Source: Aquila chrysaetos chrysaetos
Taxonomy: Eukaryota > Chordata > Aves > Accipitriformes > Accipitridae
Length of the DNA: 64,000 bases
NCBI RefSeq assembly: GCF_900496995.4
Contig: NC_044018.1
Coordinates: forward strand, 28,748,047 to 28,812,046
Reading direction: 5' to 3'
Shown here: piece after piece, positions 36,101-50,414 of the stretch
Position numbering within the stretch: position 1 is the stretch's first letter
Layout: each line of letters opens with the position of its first letter
Notes under the pieces: generated by a model
Told to the model about the DNA's origin: nothing
Database searches by the model: none
What the model saw: the letters and a program-made list of their open reading frames with translations, nothing else
Program-made: the position numbers and the translations under genes

Positions 36101-39100
36101 AGCCGGGCGTCCTGGGCTCGCAGCCGGCGCTGAGGGCAGCCCCCGTGCAGCCGGGCACCCTGCTCGCTCCGCCGCTGCAGAGCCCTGGGGCCGCCCGCCC
36201 CGAGCTGTCCCAGCAGCACGGGGATGCCGCCGGGGCGGCGGAGCCGTCGCTGGGCTGCGGGACGGGCCAGGCGCAGGGCATGGTGCTGCCACAGGCGCCG
36301 CGGCCTCCAGAGCAGCCGGGCAAGGGGCCGTCGGGCTCGCTGCAGGGCCAGCCGCAGCCCCCACGGCTCCAGAGCCCCGGGCAGCACAAAGCAGGGCCGG
36401 CGGTGCCATCGCCGGGCACGGCCACGCTCCCGCCGGGTCTCCTGGGGCAGGTGCCGGGGCCGATGATGGGCCAGATCCGGGCGCAGCTCCAGGGCGTCCT
36501 GGCCAAGAACCCGCAGCTGCGGCACCTGACTCCCCAACAGCAGCAGCAGCTCCAGGCCCTCCTGGTGCAGCGGCACCAGCAGAGCCTGCTGCAGCAGAGC
36601 CAGGCGCTCCGGCCCCCCGGCCCCTTCCCCGGGCAGTCCCCGGACTACGGCTCCACAGCCCCTGCGGCCCGCCAGCCCCCTCGCCCGCTGGGGCCCCTCT
36701 TCCAGCCGCGGCCGGGCACCCCGGCAGAGGCACAGGCCGGCTTTGCCACCGAGCAGGGCCGGGTGCTGCCAGGGCAGCCCCCCCAGCAGCCCCTGGCCGA
36801 GCTGGTGCAAGCAGCCCTGGCTGCCCGCGGCCCCCAGCCCAGCCTCGTCCGGCTCCCCACGCCACCGACCCCCTCGCCCTTGGGCTGCGCGCCCCAGCAC
36901 CTGGCTAGCCCCGAGCAGAGCCCCCAAGAGCCAAAGAAGACATCGCCGGGGGTCCCGGCCTCGGTCCCCAGCCCCACAGCGCCCACGGAACCGGGGCTGG
37001 CACCCACGCCGAGCAGCACCCTCCCCGACGCAGCACATGGCCCCTGGGACCCTGAGGCACCCGGCGCGAACCCAGTCGACCCCAGCGAGACCCACATCAA
37101 TGGGGCTGTGCCGGAGGGAGCCTCTACGGCAGGCGAGCCCCCCCAGGTGTTGGTGAAGCAGGAGCCGAAGGAGGAGGCAGCGGCGGCACAGTGTGAGCTG
37201 GATGGAGACGAGGTGGCGAAACCGGAGGCCAACGGGGACCCTGGGGCCGGTCAAGCCAACAGTCTGCTAGCACCGGGCAGCCGCTCCGAGGCCGGGCACC
37301 TCCTGCTGCAGAAGCTGCTGCGGGCCAAGAACGTGCAGCTTTCAGCGCAGAGTCCAGGCGAGCTCAATGGACACACGGAGAGCCGGGGTGCCGGGATGGA
37401 GCCGCGGCCGCAGCCGGTACTGCTGGGCCGGGAGGTGAGTGGGGTGCTGCGGGGTGGGATGGGGGGTGATAGCCACGGGGCTGTGCTCAGCATCGCTCCT
37501 GCTTCCCTCCTCTCTCCCCAGGACCCCTCCATCGCCAGGAAGCCGGTGGCCACCAAGCCCAAGCGGGTGCAGAAGGGCAATGAGCGGGTCCCGGCCTCCC
37601 GCAAGAAGCTGCGGAAGGACGAGGGGCTGCGCCCCAGCGAGGCTCTCATGAAGCAGCTGAAACAGGTATGGCTCGGGCCGGGGGCATGGCGGGGGGGCTG
37701 CCTTGGGCCCCCGTCCCCTCCTCACCGCTCTGCCCTCAGGAGCTGTCGCTGCTGCCGCTGACGGAGCCGACCATCACGGCCAACTTCAGCCTCTTCGCAC
37801 CCTTCGGCAGCAGCCCCATCAACGGAAAGAGCCAGCTGCGGGGTGCCTTCGGCAGCGCCGTGCTCGACAGCGTGCCCGACTATTACTCCCAGCTACTCAC
37901 CAAGGTGAGGGGGGGGGGTTGTTCCCCTGTCGTTGCCTGTCCCTGATCCGGGGATCCCAGGCCACCCCGCTGTGCTCACCCCACTGTCTCCCCCCAGAAC
38001 AACCTCAGCAACCCACCCACACCACCCTCCTCGCTGCCCCCCACGCCGCCCCCCTCCGTGCAGCAGAAGATGGTGAACGGCGTCACAGCCCCCGAGGAGC
38101 TGGGCGAACAGCCCAAAGATGCCGACCCAGCCCGCGAGCCCCACAGCCAGAAGGGTGAGTGTAGCTGGCACGAGGGTGGCACAGAGTCCCTGCTGCCACT
38201 TGTCACCCCCCCGTGACACCCATCCCTTCCCCACACAGACACACCGGCTGTGGAGGTGAAGAGCCTGGACCTGCTGGCAGCTCTGCCCACCCCTCCCCAC
38301 AACCAGACCGAGGATGTCAGGTTTGCTACCAGCCACGGTGACCCCCGCCATGGGTGCCACCAGCCCCTGCGGCCCGTGACACCTCCTTCCCTGCAGGATG
38401 GAGAGCGACGATGAGAGCGACTCCCCCGACAGCATCGTCCCTGCCTCGTCCCCTGAGAGCGTGCTGGGCGAGGAGCTGCTTCGCTTTCCCCTGCTCAGCG
38501 AGGCCAAGCCAGAGCTGGAGGAGCGTGTGCTGTCCCCCATCATCCCCATCATCCCCCGGGCCAGTATCCCAGGTGTGCTGGGCTGGGGGGGGACACGTAT
38601 GGACCAGGCAGGGCAGGAGGGATCTGCGGTGCGCGTGGACCAGGCTGGAGGGGGTCGGTGGGGCGCATAGATCAGGCGGGAGGGGGTCCGTGGGGCATAG
38701 AGACCAGGTGGGGGAGAGGTAGGGCGGGGGGGGGTCTGCAGGGTGCATAAATTGGGTAGGAAGGGGTCTGTGCAGTATATGGATGGGGTAGGAGGGGGGT
38801 CCCTGGATGTGTGGTCTGGTAAGGGTGTGGTGGGGCAGGGGAAGGGTCTTTGGGGAGCATAGGCTGGGGGGAAGAGGTCCGCGGGGTATACTGTGTTTGG
38901 GCAGCAGAGCCTTGAGTGCGGCCCCTTGTGTCGGGGCTGGCCTGTTTCTGGGGGTCCCCTAGCTGCACCCCGAGGGTTTCCCATCCGTGCTGGGTGCAAT
39001 CTGTCCCTGTCCCCGTACCCCAGTCTCTGTCCCATGCAAGGTGATGGATTCCCAGCACCGTTTCTGCAGGGGTCCAGGGTGGCTGTTGGTGGGGCTAGTA

Positions 39101-42100
39101 CTGTGCGGCTCTGACCCCCACCTCTCTCCATGCCAGTGTTCCCCGACACAAAGCCTTACGAGGCCGTGGAGCCCTTTGGGGCCCCCCCTGGGAAGGTGGG
39201 GGCTGTGGGCCCAGGTGCCCCGTGGGAGAAGGGCAAAAGCAGCGAGGTCTCAGTCATGCTAACGGTGTCCGCAGCGGCTGCCAAGGTGAGCAAGGGGACA
39301 TGGGGGGGCGGGTGAGACCCTTGGGGTCCTGGCAGTGACCCCACATGGTGGCTTCTGGGGCCCTGGACCCATCCCATCCTCCTCTCACCCAGAACCTCAA
39401 CGGGGTGATGGTGGCCATGGCCGAGCTGCTGAGTGTGAAGATCCCCACCTCCTACGAGGTGCTGTTCCCAGATGGCCCCATGCGAGCAGCCGTGGTCGAG
39501 GCCAAGAAGGTGGAGACAGACATGTCTGGTGAGCGTCTGCTTTGTCCCCGCGGGCTCCCCCGTGTCCCCAGGCTGAGTGAGCTGTGACGGGCTGTCTCTG
39601 TCTCTTGCAGGGGTGCTTGGTGGCAAGGAGAAGGCGGCACTGGCTGGGAAGGTGCCGGACAGCAGCTCTGAGTGGCTGAAGCAGTTCGATGCGGTGCTGC
39701 CGGGGTACAGCCTCAAGGGCGAGCTGGACCTCCTGACGCTGCTCAGACAGGTTAGCGGGGTGTGGGGGTGACCCTGGGAGAGGGGTACTGGGGTGCCTGT
39801 AAGGCTGTGGCTATGTGGAGGTACAGGAGGGGGCCCTTCGGGACCAAGTGTGACCATGTGGAGAGGTGCGTGGGGGTCCCCGTAGGTACCCCCATGATTG
39901 TAGGGTGCTGCAGGGGGGTTTCTGAGGGACCAGGCTCCTCTGTGGAGAGGTGTTGAGTCTTCCAGGACTGCGTGGAAGGGGTTGTGGGGAGGTCCTTGCT
40001 GGTCTGGGAGCGTGGTGGGGTGCGTTGGGGTCCCTGTAGATCCAAGGACCCTTCACCGTGACGTGCAGGGAGGTTGGGGGTCCCCATCCCTATCCCTGGG
40101 ATGCTCTGACCCGTGCCCCCCCTCCCCATGCCGTAGGAGAGCCCTGTGCCCGAGAAGACCCTGCACCACTGTTACGTCAACAACGTCTCCAACCTGGACG
40201 TGCGGCAGCTCTCCGTCATGCCCCAGGAACCCTCACCCCCGCTGTCCCCCTCTGTCCCTTCCCCGTCCAGCCCTGCTGAGGCTGCCAGGGTCCCTGACCC
40301 CGAGGCAGCCCACGAGGCAGCCCCAGCCCCCCAGTCGCCCCTGCCGCCGGCCCCCTCGCCAGCCCCCCAGGAGGAAGGGGCCGCGGCCCCCCACTCGCCG
40401 CCCCGCTTCAAGCCGCGTTCACGGCCGCCGGAGGATGGGGACGAAGCACGGCCCCGGCTGAAGAAGTGGAAGGGAGTGCGGTGGAAACGGCTGCGCTTCC
40501 TCGTCACCATCCAGAAAGGGGGGGGCCAAGCGGGACGGTGACAAGGAGATCGCGGAGTTCATCGACAAGCTCGGCACCACCCTGCGCCCCGAAAAGGTGC
40601 CCCGGGACCTGCGCAAGTGCTGCTTCTGCCACGAGGAGGGTGACGGGGCCACGGACGGGCCAGCCCGCCTGCTCAACCTCGACCTCGATCTCTGGGTCCA
40701 CCTGAACTGCGCCCTGTGGTCCACAGAGGTCTATGAGACGCAGGGGGGGGGCCCTGATCAACGTGGAGGTGGCCCTGCACCGCGGGCTGCTCACCAAGTG
40801 CTCCCTGTGCCAGAAAACCGGCGCCACCAACAGCTGCAACCGCATCCGCTGCCCCAGCGTCTACCACTTCGCCTGCGCCATCCGCGCCAAGTGCATGTTC
40901 TTCAAGGACAAGACCATGCTGTGCCCCTTGCACAAGCTGAAGGGCCCCTGCGAGCAGGAGCTGAGCAGCTTCACCGTCTTCCGACGCGTCTACATCGAGC
41001 GGGACGAGGTGAAGCAGATCGCCAGCATCATCCAGCGCGGCGAGCGGCTCCACATGTTCCGCGTGGGCGGGCTGGTCTTCCATGCCATCGGGCAGCTCCT
41101 GCCGCACCAGATGGCCGACTTCCACAGTGTCACGGCCCTCTACCCCGTGGGCTACGAGGCCACGCGTATCTACTGGAGCCTGCGGACCAACAACCGCCGC
41201 TGCTGCTACCGCTGCACCATCTGCGAGAACAACGGTCGCCCCGAGTTTGTCGTGCAAGTCATCGAGCAGGGCCTGGAGGATCTGGTCTTCTCCGATTCCT
41301 CGCCGCAAGGTAAGGCGCAATCGGGAGCTGCCGGTGTCAGGCCGCTGCTTTCCTCCGTCCCCTGTCCTGCTGACGGCCGAGCCGCACCAGGACAGGGAGG
41401 ACAGCGCGACGGGAGATCCCGGGGTGGCTTGAGCTGGCGGGGTCTCCACTGGGGGTCAGCTTGGCAGCTCGGAGCAGGTCCCCGGCTCCAACCCTCCCTT
41501 CCCTCGGCAGCCGTCTGGAACCGGATCATCGAGCCGGTGGCGATGATGAGGAAGGAAGCCGACATGCTGCGACTCTTCCCCGAGTACCTGAAGGGCGAGG
41601 AGCTCTTTGGCCTCACGGTGCATGCGGTGCTGCGCATCGCCGAGTCGGTACGTCTTGGGGATGGGTCTCTTCTCCGCACCGGGGGTCAACCCCGCTGGGA
41701 AAGGGACCGGTGGCCGTGCTGGTGGGGCTGGGGCGGCCACGGTGCTGCTGCTCAACCTATGGCCCCTCGGCTCCCTCCTCGGCAGCTGCCCGGCGTCGAG
41801 AGCTGCCAGAACTACCTGTTCCGCTATGGTCGCCATCCGCTGATGGAGCTGCCGCTGATGATCAACCCCACCGGCTGTGCCCGCTCCGAGCCCAAGATCC
41901 TCACCCACTACAAGCGGTAAGCGGGGCTGGGATCCACCGGGAGAGCCAGGATCCCTGGGGATCCCTCAGCTCTGACCCCATCTCGCCCTCCCCCTCCGCT
42001 GGCAGGCCCCACACCCTGAACAGCACAAGCATGTCCAAGGCCTACCAGAGCACGTTCACGGGCGAGACCAACACGCCCTACAGCAAACAGTTCGTGCACT

Positions 42101-42883
42101 CCAAGTCCTCCCAGTACCGGCGCCTGAAGACGGAATGGAAGAACAACGTATACCTGGCGCGGTCCCGCATCCAGGGGCTGGGGCTCTACGCGGCCAAGGA
42201 CATCGAGAAGCACACCATGGTCATTGAGTACATCGGCACCATCATCCGCAACGAGGTGGCTAACCGGCGGGAGAAGATCTATGAGGAGCAGGTGGGGCTC
42301 CAGTGGGACATTGGGGGCTCTGGTGGGATGGGGCGGGGGCTCGGTGTAGCCACTGACACCCTCTTCTCCCCCCAGAACCGTGGCATCTACATGTTCCGCA
42401 TCAACAACGAGCACGTCATTGACGCCACGCTGACGGGGGGCCCGGCCAGGTGAGCACGGGGGGTTTTGGGGTGGTGGGACCTCCCCAGAGGGAGCGGCGA
42501 CGGTCTACCTGTCCTGCCCCCCCCCCCCTCCCGGGTGCACGCTGACCCCCACACTTCTCTGCCCCTGCCGCCCAGGTATATCAACCATTCGTGTGCCCCG
42601 AACTGCGTGGCCGAAGTCGTGACCTTCGACAAGGAGGACAAGATCATCATCATCTCCAGCCGGCGCATCCCCAAGGGGGAGGAGGTCAGGCGGGGGGCGC
42701 GGGGCGGCTGCAGAGGGGCTGGGGGGGGCCGGGGGTGGCAGGGCCAGGCTCCGTGCCGTGCCGTGGGTGACTCCCTGCTCCCCCCCCCAGCTCACCTATG
42801 ACTACCAGTTCGACTTCGAGGACGATCAGCACAAGATCCCCTGCCACTGTGGAGCCTGGAACTGCCGAAAGTGGATGAACTAG
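18196..42883 (+). CDS. KMT2D: KMT2D (MLL2/MLL4), histone H3K4 methyltransferase
   Basis: Nuclear SET-domain enzyme of the COMPASS-like complex that monomethylates H3K4 at enhancers. I find 54 coding exons, the human number: 18196-18244, 18371-18497, 18597-18827, 18911-19017, 19112-19274, 19404-19569, 19692-19806, 19903-20069, 20214-21052, 21338-21472, 21568-22418, 22671-22784, 23174-23284, 23386-23490, 23722-23904, 23979-24143, 24270-24379, 24471-24518, 24649-24864, 24955-25098, 25190-25306, 25393-25517, 25631-25820, 26084-26158, 26589-26693, 26864-27046, 27343-27427, 27548-27792, 28094-28167, 28246-28296, 28448-30178, 30456-30629, 30715-30863, 31108-33203, 33305-33428, 33526-33613, 33815-33881, 34026-34258, 34365-37434, 37522-37665, 37740-37904, 37998-38154, 38239-38320, 38397-38572, 39137-39285, 39393-39528, 39611-39750, 40137-41309, 41511-41647, 41786-41916, 42006-42291, 42376-42449, 42576-42684, 42791-42883. 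They sum to 16,280 nt. Five one-base excesses, in runs at 18736-18744, 23859-23867, within 35873-35891, 40518-40525 and 40743-40751, must be discounted, leaving 5,424 residues (human 5,537). The start MDEQKPPSEQKD aligns with human MDSQKLAGEDKD. The shifts look like sequence errors because everything downstream stays conserved. Confidence 0.98.
18597..20069 (+). other. KMT2D: KMT2D N-terminal PHD cluster (extended PHD1, PHD2, PHD3)
   Basis: Exons encode Cys/His-rich zinc fingers at about residues 59-375. RCALCNCG begins the extended PHD1, closing through HWCAAWSAGV, CEHCRRMGATIPC and CPRLYHFPCAAA. PHD2 runs from RCSVCDGPGDL through CTSCGQHYHGACLD to CPECKVCQTC. PHD3 follows with MLVCEACDKGYHTFCM. 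All expected Cys and His ligands are seen. A C-run at 18736-18744 shifts the frame by +1 inside the first exon, between PPEG and LEPVGDDLTQIGF. The conserved frame resumes directly after it. Confidence 0.93.
20380..21040 (+). repeat. KMT2D: Coding proline/acid repeat in KMT2D exon 10 (ninth coding exon)
   Basis: Tandem, imperfect units of about 8-12 codons on the theme PPDELPP, PPEEPPPLVQ and EPPLDE, running through most of the exon (about residues 430-650). Near the start, five units of PPEEPPPLVQ are almost identical (30 bp). The human protein has an equivalent disordered region of SPPPEESPLS repeats at the same place, so the position is conserved but the unit has been rewritten. The long minus-strand open frame over it is only a shadow. 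Confidence 0.9.
23386..24379 (+). other. KMT2D: KMT2D PHD4-PHD5-PHD6 cluster
   Basis: About residues 1058-1245. MCVVCGSFGRGAEGHLLACS opens PHD4, CEVCGKASDPSRLLLCDDCD opens PHD5, and CVQCGAASPGFHCEW leads to PHD6 with CRHCDRWLHAAC. In the human protein this region binds histone H4 and supports catalytic activity. A nine-C run at 23859-23867 puts the frame out by one; the conserved TVPKGGWKCKW is in the next frame. Near-identity to human on both sides argues for a miscounted homopolymer. Confidence 0.94.
26272..26368 (+). other. Nested inverted repeats in a KMT2D intron
   Basis: In the intron 26159-26588, a perfect 9-bp outer arm GCCTAGAGC (26272-26280) pairs with GCTCTAGGC (26325-26333). A perfect 9-bp inner arm ACCATAGAG (26288-26296) pairs with CTCTATGGT (26306-26314), with a 9-nt loop between. 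A second CTCTATGGTT at 26359-26368 could compete for the same inner left arm. The block is compositionally unlike the poly-G introns around it. Function is unknown; a structured RNA, a pre-miRNA-like hairpin or a relic of a small palindromic element are all possible. Confidence 0.5.
28094..28296 (+). other. KMT2D: KMT2D HMG-box
   Basis: About residues 1757-1798, over two exons (28094-28167, 28246-28296). DWSSRCKQIMKLWRKVPATD and QKAKDNRAAHRINKVQK match the human HMG-box almost residue for residue. The domain is known to contribute chromatin and acetyltransferase interactions. Confidence 0.93.
34842..35366 (+). repeat. KMT2D: Coding 33-bp minisatellite: 16 units of GVMGQASMQQP in KMT2D
   Basis: Sixteen head-to-tail units of 33 bp encode an 11-residue Met/Gln repeat (consensus GVM[G/A]Q[A/T]SMQQP), about residues 3512-3686. 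Units differ at few codons and many differences are synonymous (GTC/GTG, TCG/TCC). Flanks are normal: MQLAQKLQQQNMLGQVSLQQQ before, MVGQPSLLGQQQPAPAPQPG after. In human the corresponding disordered segment of the same exon carries polyglutamine tracts. The copy number may be mis-assembled, but the reading frame is open throughout. Confidence 0.95.
40615..41309 (+). other. KMT2D: KMT2D C-terminal extended PHD, FYRN and start of FYRC
   Basis: The extended PHD (about residues 4919-5023) starts at CCFCHEEGDGATDGPARLLN and ends at CMFFKDKTMLCPLHK. FYRN follows (FRVGGLVFHAIGQLLPHQM, VGYEATRIYWS) and FYRC begins at CCYRCTICENNGRPEFVVQV. Two G runs (40518-40525, just upstream of the block, and 40743-40751 inside the finger) each carry one base too many. 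The protein frame is conserved before, between and after them. Confidence 0.94.
41786..42883 (+). other. KMT2D: KMT2D WIN motif, SET and post-SET domains
   Basis: GCARSEPKILTHYKR contains the WDR5-interacting (WIN) arginine motif, at about residue 5223. The SET domain (about 5284-5400) shows NVYLARSRIQGLGLYAAKD, VIEYIGTIIRNEVANRREK, the cofactor motif YINHSCAPNC and the catalytic-site LTYDYQFDFEDD. Post-SET is CHCGAWNCRKWMN. All key residues are present, and the protein is nearly identical to human here. Confidence 0.98.
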
Positions 42884-43274
42884 CTGGGAAAAAAGGGGCT
42901 GGGGGCCACGGCCCCCGCCTCGGAGACCTCGCCAAGACCCGCCGGGGCTGCGGGAGGTGCCAGGGCGGCCGGGCAGGCGCCGGCGGCGGCCGGGGCACGG
43001 AGGCTGCGGCGGGGAGAGCGGCCGCCACGGAACCGCCGGCCCTGCCCGAGCGGGACGGACGGATGGACGAACTGGCAACTCAGGGTTTTCTTTGCTTCGT
43101 CCTGCGAGGAAAGGGGTGGGGGGGCTGGCGAGACACCCCCCCACCCACCACCACCACCCACCGCCCGCCTCCCTCGTGGAGGAGCCACGGGGGAGCAGAG
43201 CGGTCCCAGCGGAGCCGGAAAGAGTTCGGAGCCGGCCTGGATTTTTATTTTTATTTTTAATTTTTTTTTTTTAA

Positions 43275-43305
<31 letters not shown>

Positions 43306-44850
43306 ACAAAACTAATAATATTTGCTCGCTAATTACCAAGGTAACACAGACTCCTTGAGCTCGACAATCCGGGCTCTGTCCCGTCGCACCGCGGCGGCCA
43401 GAGCTCGCTCGGTTCCTTTGATCTCTTTTTGTTTGTGCGTGTGGACGAGACCCCCGGAGCGCGGCGGCGCGGGAGGAGGCGCCTGCGGCGAGGGCCCCCC
43501 GACAGACACAAGGAGCTTCTGCACCCAAACCTACCTCATTTTAAGTGTTAGATTTTTTTTTTTTTTTTTTTTTCTTGTTGTTGTTTTTAAATGTGAGCCC
43601 CCCCTTTCCCTACCACCCATCCGGGCAGAGCCTCCCACCACCGGAGTTGGCCCTCGGGGGGGGTCTTTCCCTTTCCTGTGGGCTCCAGGGGCTGCCCTCT
43701 CCCCCCCCCCCCCCCCAAAATGTCCCCCTCCTCTGGCCGTGGCTGCAGACAGCCCCTAACCGGGGTCCCCAGGCATTGGGGGGGGGGCACAGGGGACCCC
43801 CTGTCCTCGTCCCCCACCCCGGGAGGTCCCAGCCGTGCGACGTGCCAAGGTGTGAGGTGGGGTTGGGGGGGTGAGGGGGCATGTGCCAGACCTGCTTCCC
43901 CAGCACTTGGGGGGGGGGGGGGGGCTGGTGGGGCCAGGTGGGGGACCCCCCCACTCGCCCGCAGCCCCCCACGGCTGGGGCTGCACGCGACTGCCATTGG
44001 CACGGTGTGTGTGTGTGTGGGGGGGGAAGGTTATTTATCTATTTATACCTTATATTGTATATACTAGATGGGGGGGGGGGGGGGCTCTTTGTGCTCTGCT
44101 GGGCTGAGATTTGGGGTGCAGGGGCAAGGGGGGGGGGGCCGCGGCATTTTTTAAACGCAATTTCCGAGGTCGGGGGCCAGGGCTCGGCGGGGGGGGCAGG
44201 TCTGGAGCCTCCTGCCAGGCAGGGGCGGCCTCGGAAAGTGAAGCAGCGAGTGGGCATTACACACCGGGGACATCCCCCCCCCTCTCCGCCGGCTGCAGCC
44301 CCCCCCCCCCATCCCCGGGGTGCCACTGCCTGCCCCCCCCCCCCCCACCCCCCCCCAAACCTCCCTCACCCTGGAGGGGGACCCCCCCCCGGGATGTTTG
44401 GGGGGAGCCGGGATCTCTTAACGCACAAACGCACGGCGTGGGGGGGGGACACCCTCCTGTCCCTAAGGGGGGGGGGGCCGAAGGGGATTTGGTGCCCCCC
44501 CCCCCCCCCCCCCACTTTGTCCCGTGGTGGGGACGGCAAGGGGCAGAAGGGGGGGCCGGACAGGGCCGGGGCGATCTTTAAAGCTGCTTCCGCAACTCGT
44601 CAAAAGCTGCAAAAAGGTTTAAGGTAAAAATGTTTAAAGAAAAGGAGAGAAAAAAAAAAAAAAAACCAAAAAAAAAAGACAAAAAAGCGAGAGTGGGGGT
44701 GGGGAATGAGAAAGTTTTAACAGAAAATATACGAGAAATTTAACTTTCAGAGCTGTACATAGCCGGGGCGTGTAGAAATCCCGTTTTTACCAATACCGAA
44801 ACCACTGGATGTTATTTTAAAATAAAGCGCGTGAGAAGCCAGGCCGCCTG
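42884..44850 (+). terminator. KMT2D: KMT2D 3' UTR with poly(A) signal at 44821
   Basis: Roughly 1.95 kb from the stop to AATAAA at 44821-44826, followed by a GT/G-rich stretch. The UTR has T-runs (43254-43301, 43551-43573), several TATTTAT words (44033-44046), a GT run near 44007 and an A-rich patch (44630-44690). It has no protein-coding similarity. Confidence 0.75.
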
Positions 44851-45371
44851 CCTCCCTCCCTGGGCCTGGGGGGGGGGTCCGGGGGGGGTGTGGGGGTCGG
44901 GGGGGGGCGGTGTTAAACCCTCCCAGTGGGTTTAACTGAGGACAGCCGGGTCCTGGCTTAGCACTGGGGTCTGTGTCCCGTAAACCCCCCCCGCCCCGTT
45001 CCCTGATTTCTCCGGGGGGGGCCTCTGTGTCTGTCGTGTCCCCCCCCCCCCAAATTGGGGTCCCCGATATGGGTGTGTGTGTCGTCCCCCCGCCTCCACG
45101 TCCCCTCTGGGCTTGTGACCCTCCCTCAGGGCACCTTGAGGTTTCGCCCCCCCTCTCGGGGAGCCCATATCGTGAGTGTCCCATGTCGTGAGTGTCGTGC
45201 CCCCCCCGCCCCTCCCCGGCCACCGTGACCCGGCGGGAGGGGAAAGGTCGCCTTGCGGTCATGAGTCACGTGGGTCGTGCGCTTCCGGTCACGTGGGAGG
45301 CGCTGACGGAAGTGGGTGCCAGGCACCGGGCGGAAGTAGGGTGGTGGCGGCGGCGGGACGGACCGGGAGCC
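44850..45371 (+). promoter_or_regulatory. PRKAG1: PRKAG1 promoter: two GTCACGTGGG E-boxes and three ETS sites
   Basis: Short KMT2D-PRKAG1 intergenic space. Within the last 110 bp before the ATG are GTCACGTGGG at 45265-45274 and 45288-45297, with ETS-type words CTTCCGG (45282-45288), CGGAAGT (45307-45313) and CGGAAGT (45331-45337). No TATA box is seen. This is a typical housekeeping promoter arrangement. Factor identity is inferred. Confidence 0.6.
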
Positions 45372-48785
<3,414 letters not shown>

Positions 48786-49318
48786 GGCAGTGAAGGGGGG
48801 GGGGGATTCAGCCCCTCCTGGTGCCCCCGTCCTCCTCTCCTGCCACACCGTGCCCCCCCAGGCTGGTGGGGATGCCCGGGGTGGGGACCCCACTCACCAG
48901 CAGCGTCCAGCAATAATCTCCAGCCGTGGGGTAGCCCCACACCGCCCCAGCTCTTCCTCGGGCGGGGAGAGCCCGCGGCTCCCCCCGCGCCGCACCCTGC
49001 GCCCCAAGGCCGTGTTGGCCGGGCTGGCGGGGTGTTGGGGGCAGCCCCTGACCCCCCCCCGGGGTGCAGGGCCGGGTTCAGCCACCTCCGGGCCAGGGCC
49101 ATTCCCTGTGTGGACCCTCGTCCTCCTCACCCCACGCCCCACTCCCTCACCCCACCCCGCTACGGGGTTTCACTGAGTTTGGTTTTAATCGCCCTCACTC
49201 AGCTCCATCTGGCCTGGGTCTGCCCCCCCCCCGGGCTTCCCCCCACCTTTCCACGGCCACGCTCCCCGCCGGGCCGCGTCTGCACCCGCCACCGCTTCGT
49301 GTGTGGAGAAAAATGGCG

Positions 49319-49324
49319 AATAAA
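49319..49324 (+). terminator. PRKAG1: PRKAG1 poly(A) signal
   Basis: AATAAA about 535 nt after the PRKAG1 stop codon, in a locally less GC-rich context. Confidence 0.7.
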
Positions 49325-49339
49325 CACAGACCTGGCACA

Positions 49340-50414
49340 AACCCGGCCTCGCCACGGGGCACGCGGGGGGCACCGGCCGCCGGTGCAGAGGGAGGGGGTG
49401 CCCAGAGAGGGGGTTCGGCCCCTCCTGCGGGAGAGAGGGAATCTGCTGAGCTTGCCCAGACCCTAAATCCCTGTTTGTTCCGCTTGTGGCTTTTCTTAAA
49501 AGGCCGGGATTGGGGACAGGACAGGGATGGGGACCCGGCGGGACACGGGGACCCTCCCGGTGGTGGCTGCGGTGAGTGGGGGGTGTTGGGGCAGGGGCTG
49601 GGGGAGGCTGGAGGGCAGCGCTGGTGGGATGCTGGGGTCCCCGTGGGGTGCTGACGGGGGTCACCGGCAGCCCCGACGCCTGGGTTCGCTGCCGGTGCCG
49701 CTCGGGGGAGGCGCGAGGCCCGGCTGTGCTGAGCGCGGCACATTCCCGGCTGGGGGGGGAGGCCGAGACGTGGCCCCCGCCGCCACCACCACCACCACCA
49801 CCGCCACCAGCTCCCACCAGCGCTGGGGTCCAGCACAGGGTCCGGCGCAGCGGTGCGAGGTGAGAGCCGGGGGTGCGTGCCCGTGGGACCTGGGGGGGGG
49901 GGGGGATAGTGGGGGGGGGACACCCGGTGCCGTACCGGGGGATGGTGCCGGTGCTGTTGCCATGCCGCCGCCGGAGGGTTGCTAAGCTCCGCTCGGAGCC
50001 CGCGTGGGCTGCAGCGTTCGGTGCCAAACCCGGCATCGCCTCGCTTTGTCGCAGGGGGGGAAGGGATCCCGGGGGGGGGGGGGGGTTGGGTGGGGTGGGG
50101 TGGTGGTGGTGGTGGGGGGGGCACCCCCGGGACGGCCGGCAGGGTCCCCACGGTGTGCCAGGCTCCCGGCCGCCGGGGCTGCCCCCCCCCCCCCCCCCCC
50201 CCGCCCCGGGTGGGTTTGGCATCGTGCCCCACGGCCACCGGCCCGGTGGCGGTGGCACCACCGAGCAGGACGCGGGGGTCCCCGAGGGCGCACGTGCGGC
50301 GGTGGCCGCCCGCGTGTGCGTGGCTCCGCCGAAGCTCCGGTGAGCGCTCGGCTGCAGGGCCCCCCCCCCTCCCCGGGCCCTCTACGGCGGGGACCCCCCC
50401 GATTTCCTGGGGCT
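49340..50414 (+). other. PRKAG1-DDN intergenic and presumed DDN promoter
   Basis: No other gene recognised. It contains a less GC-rich patch at about 49445-49505 (with TTGTTCC and TTCTTAAAAGG), a (CCA)n run at about 49783-49815, and CpG- and G-run-rich DNA up to the DDN start codon. The DDN transcription start was not located. Confidence 0.5.

Noticed and set aside
35308-37254. 648-codon minus-strand open frame
   Set aside because: It lies opposite the large KMT2D Gln/Pro-rich exon, where low stop frequency on the antisense strand is expected; no similarity seen.
18196-42883. KMT2D as a pseudogene because its frame is broken five times
   Set aside because: All 54 exons keep GT-AG sites and human-like protein, the SET domain is nearly identical to human, and every break is a +1 assignable to a G/C run. 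Corrected lengths sum to a whole number of codons.
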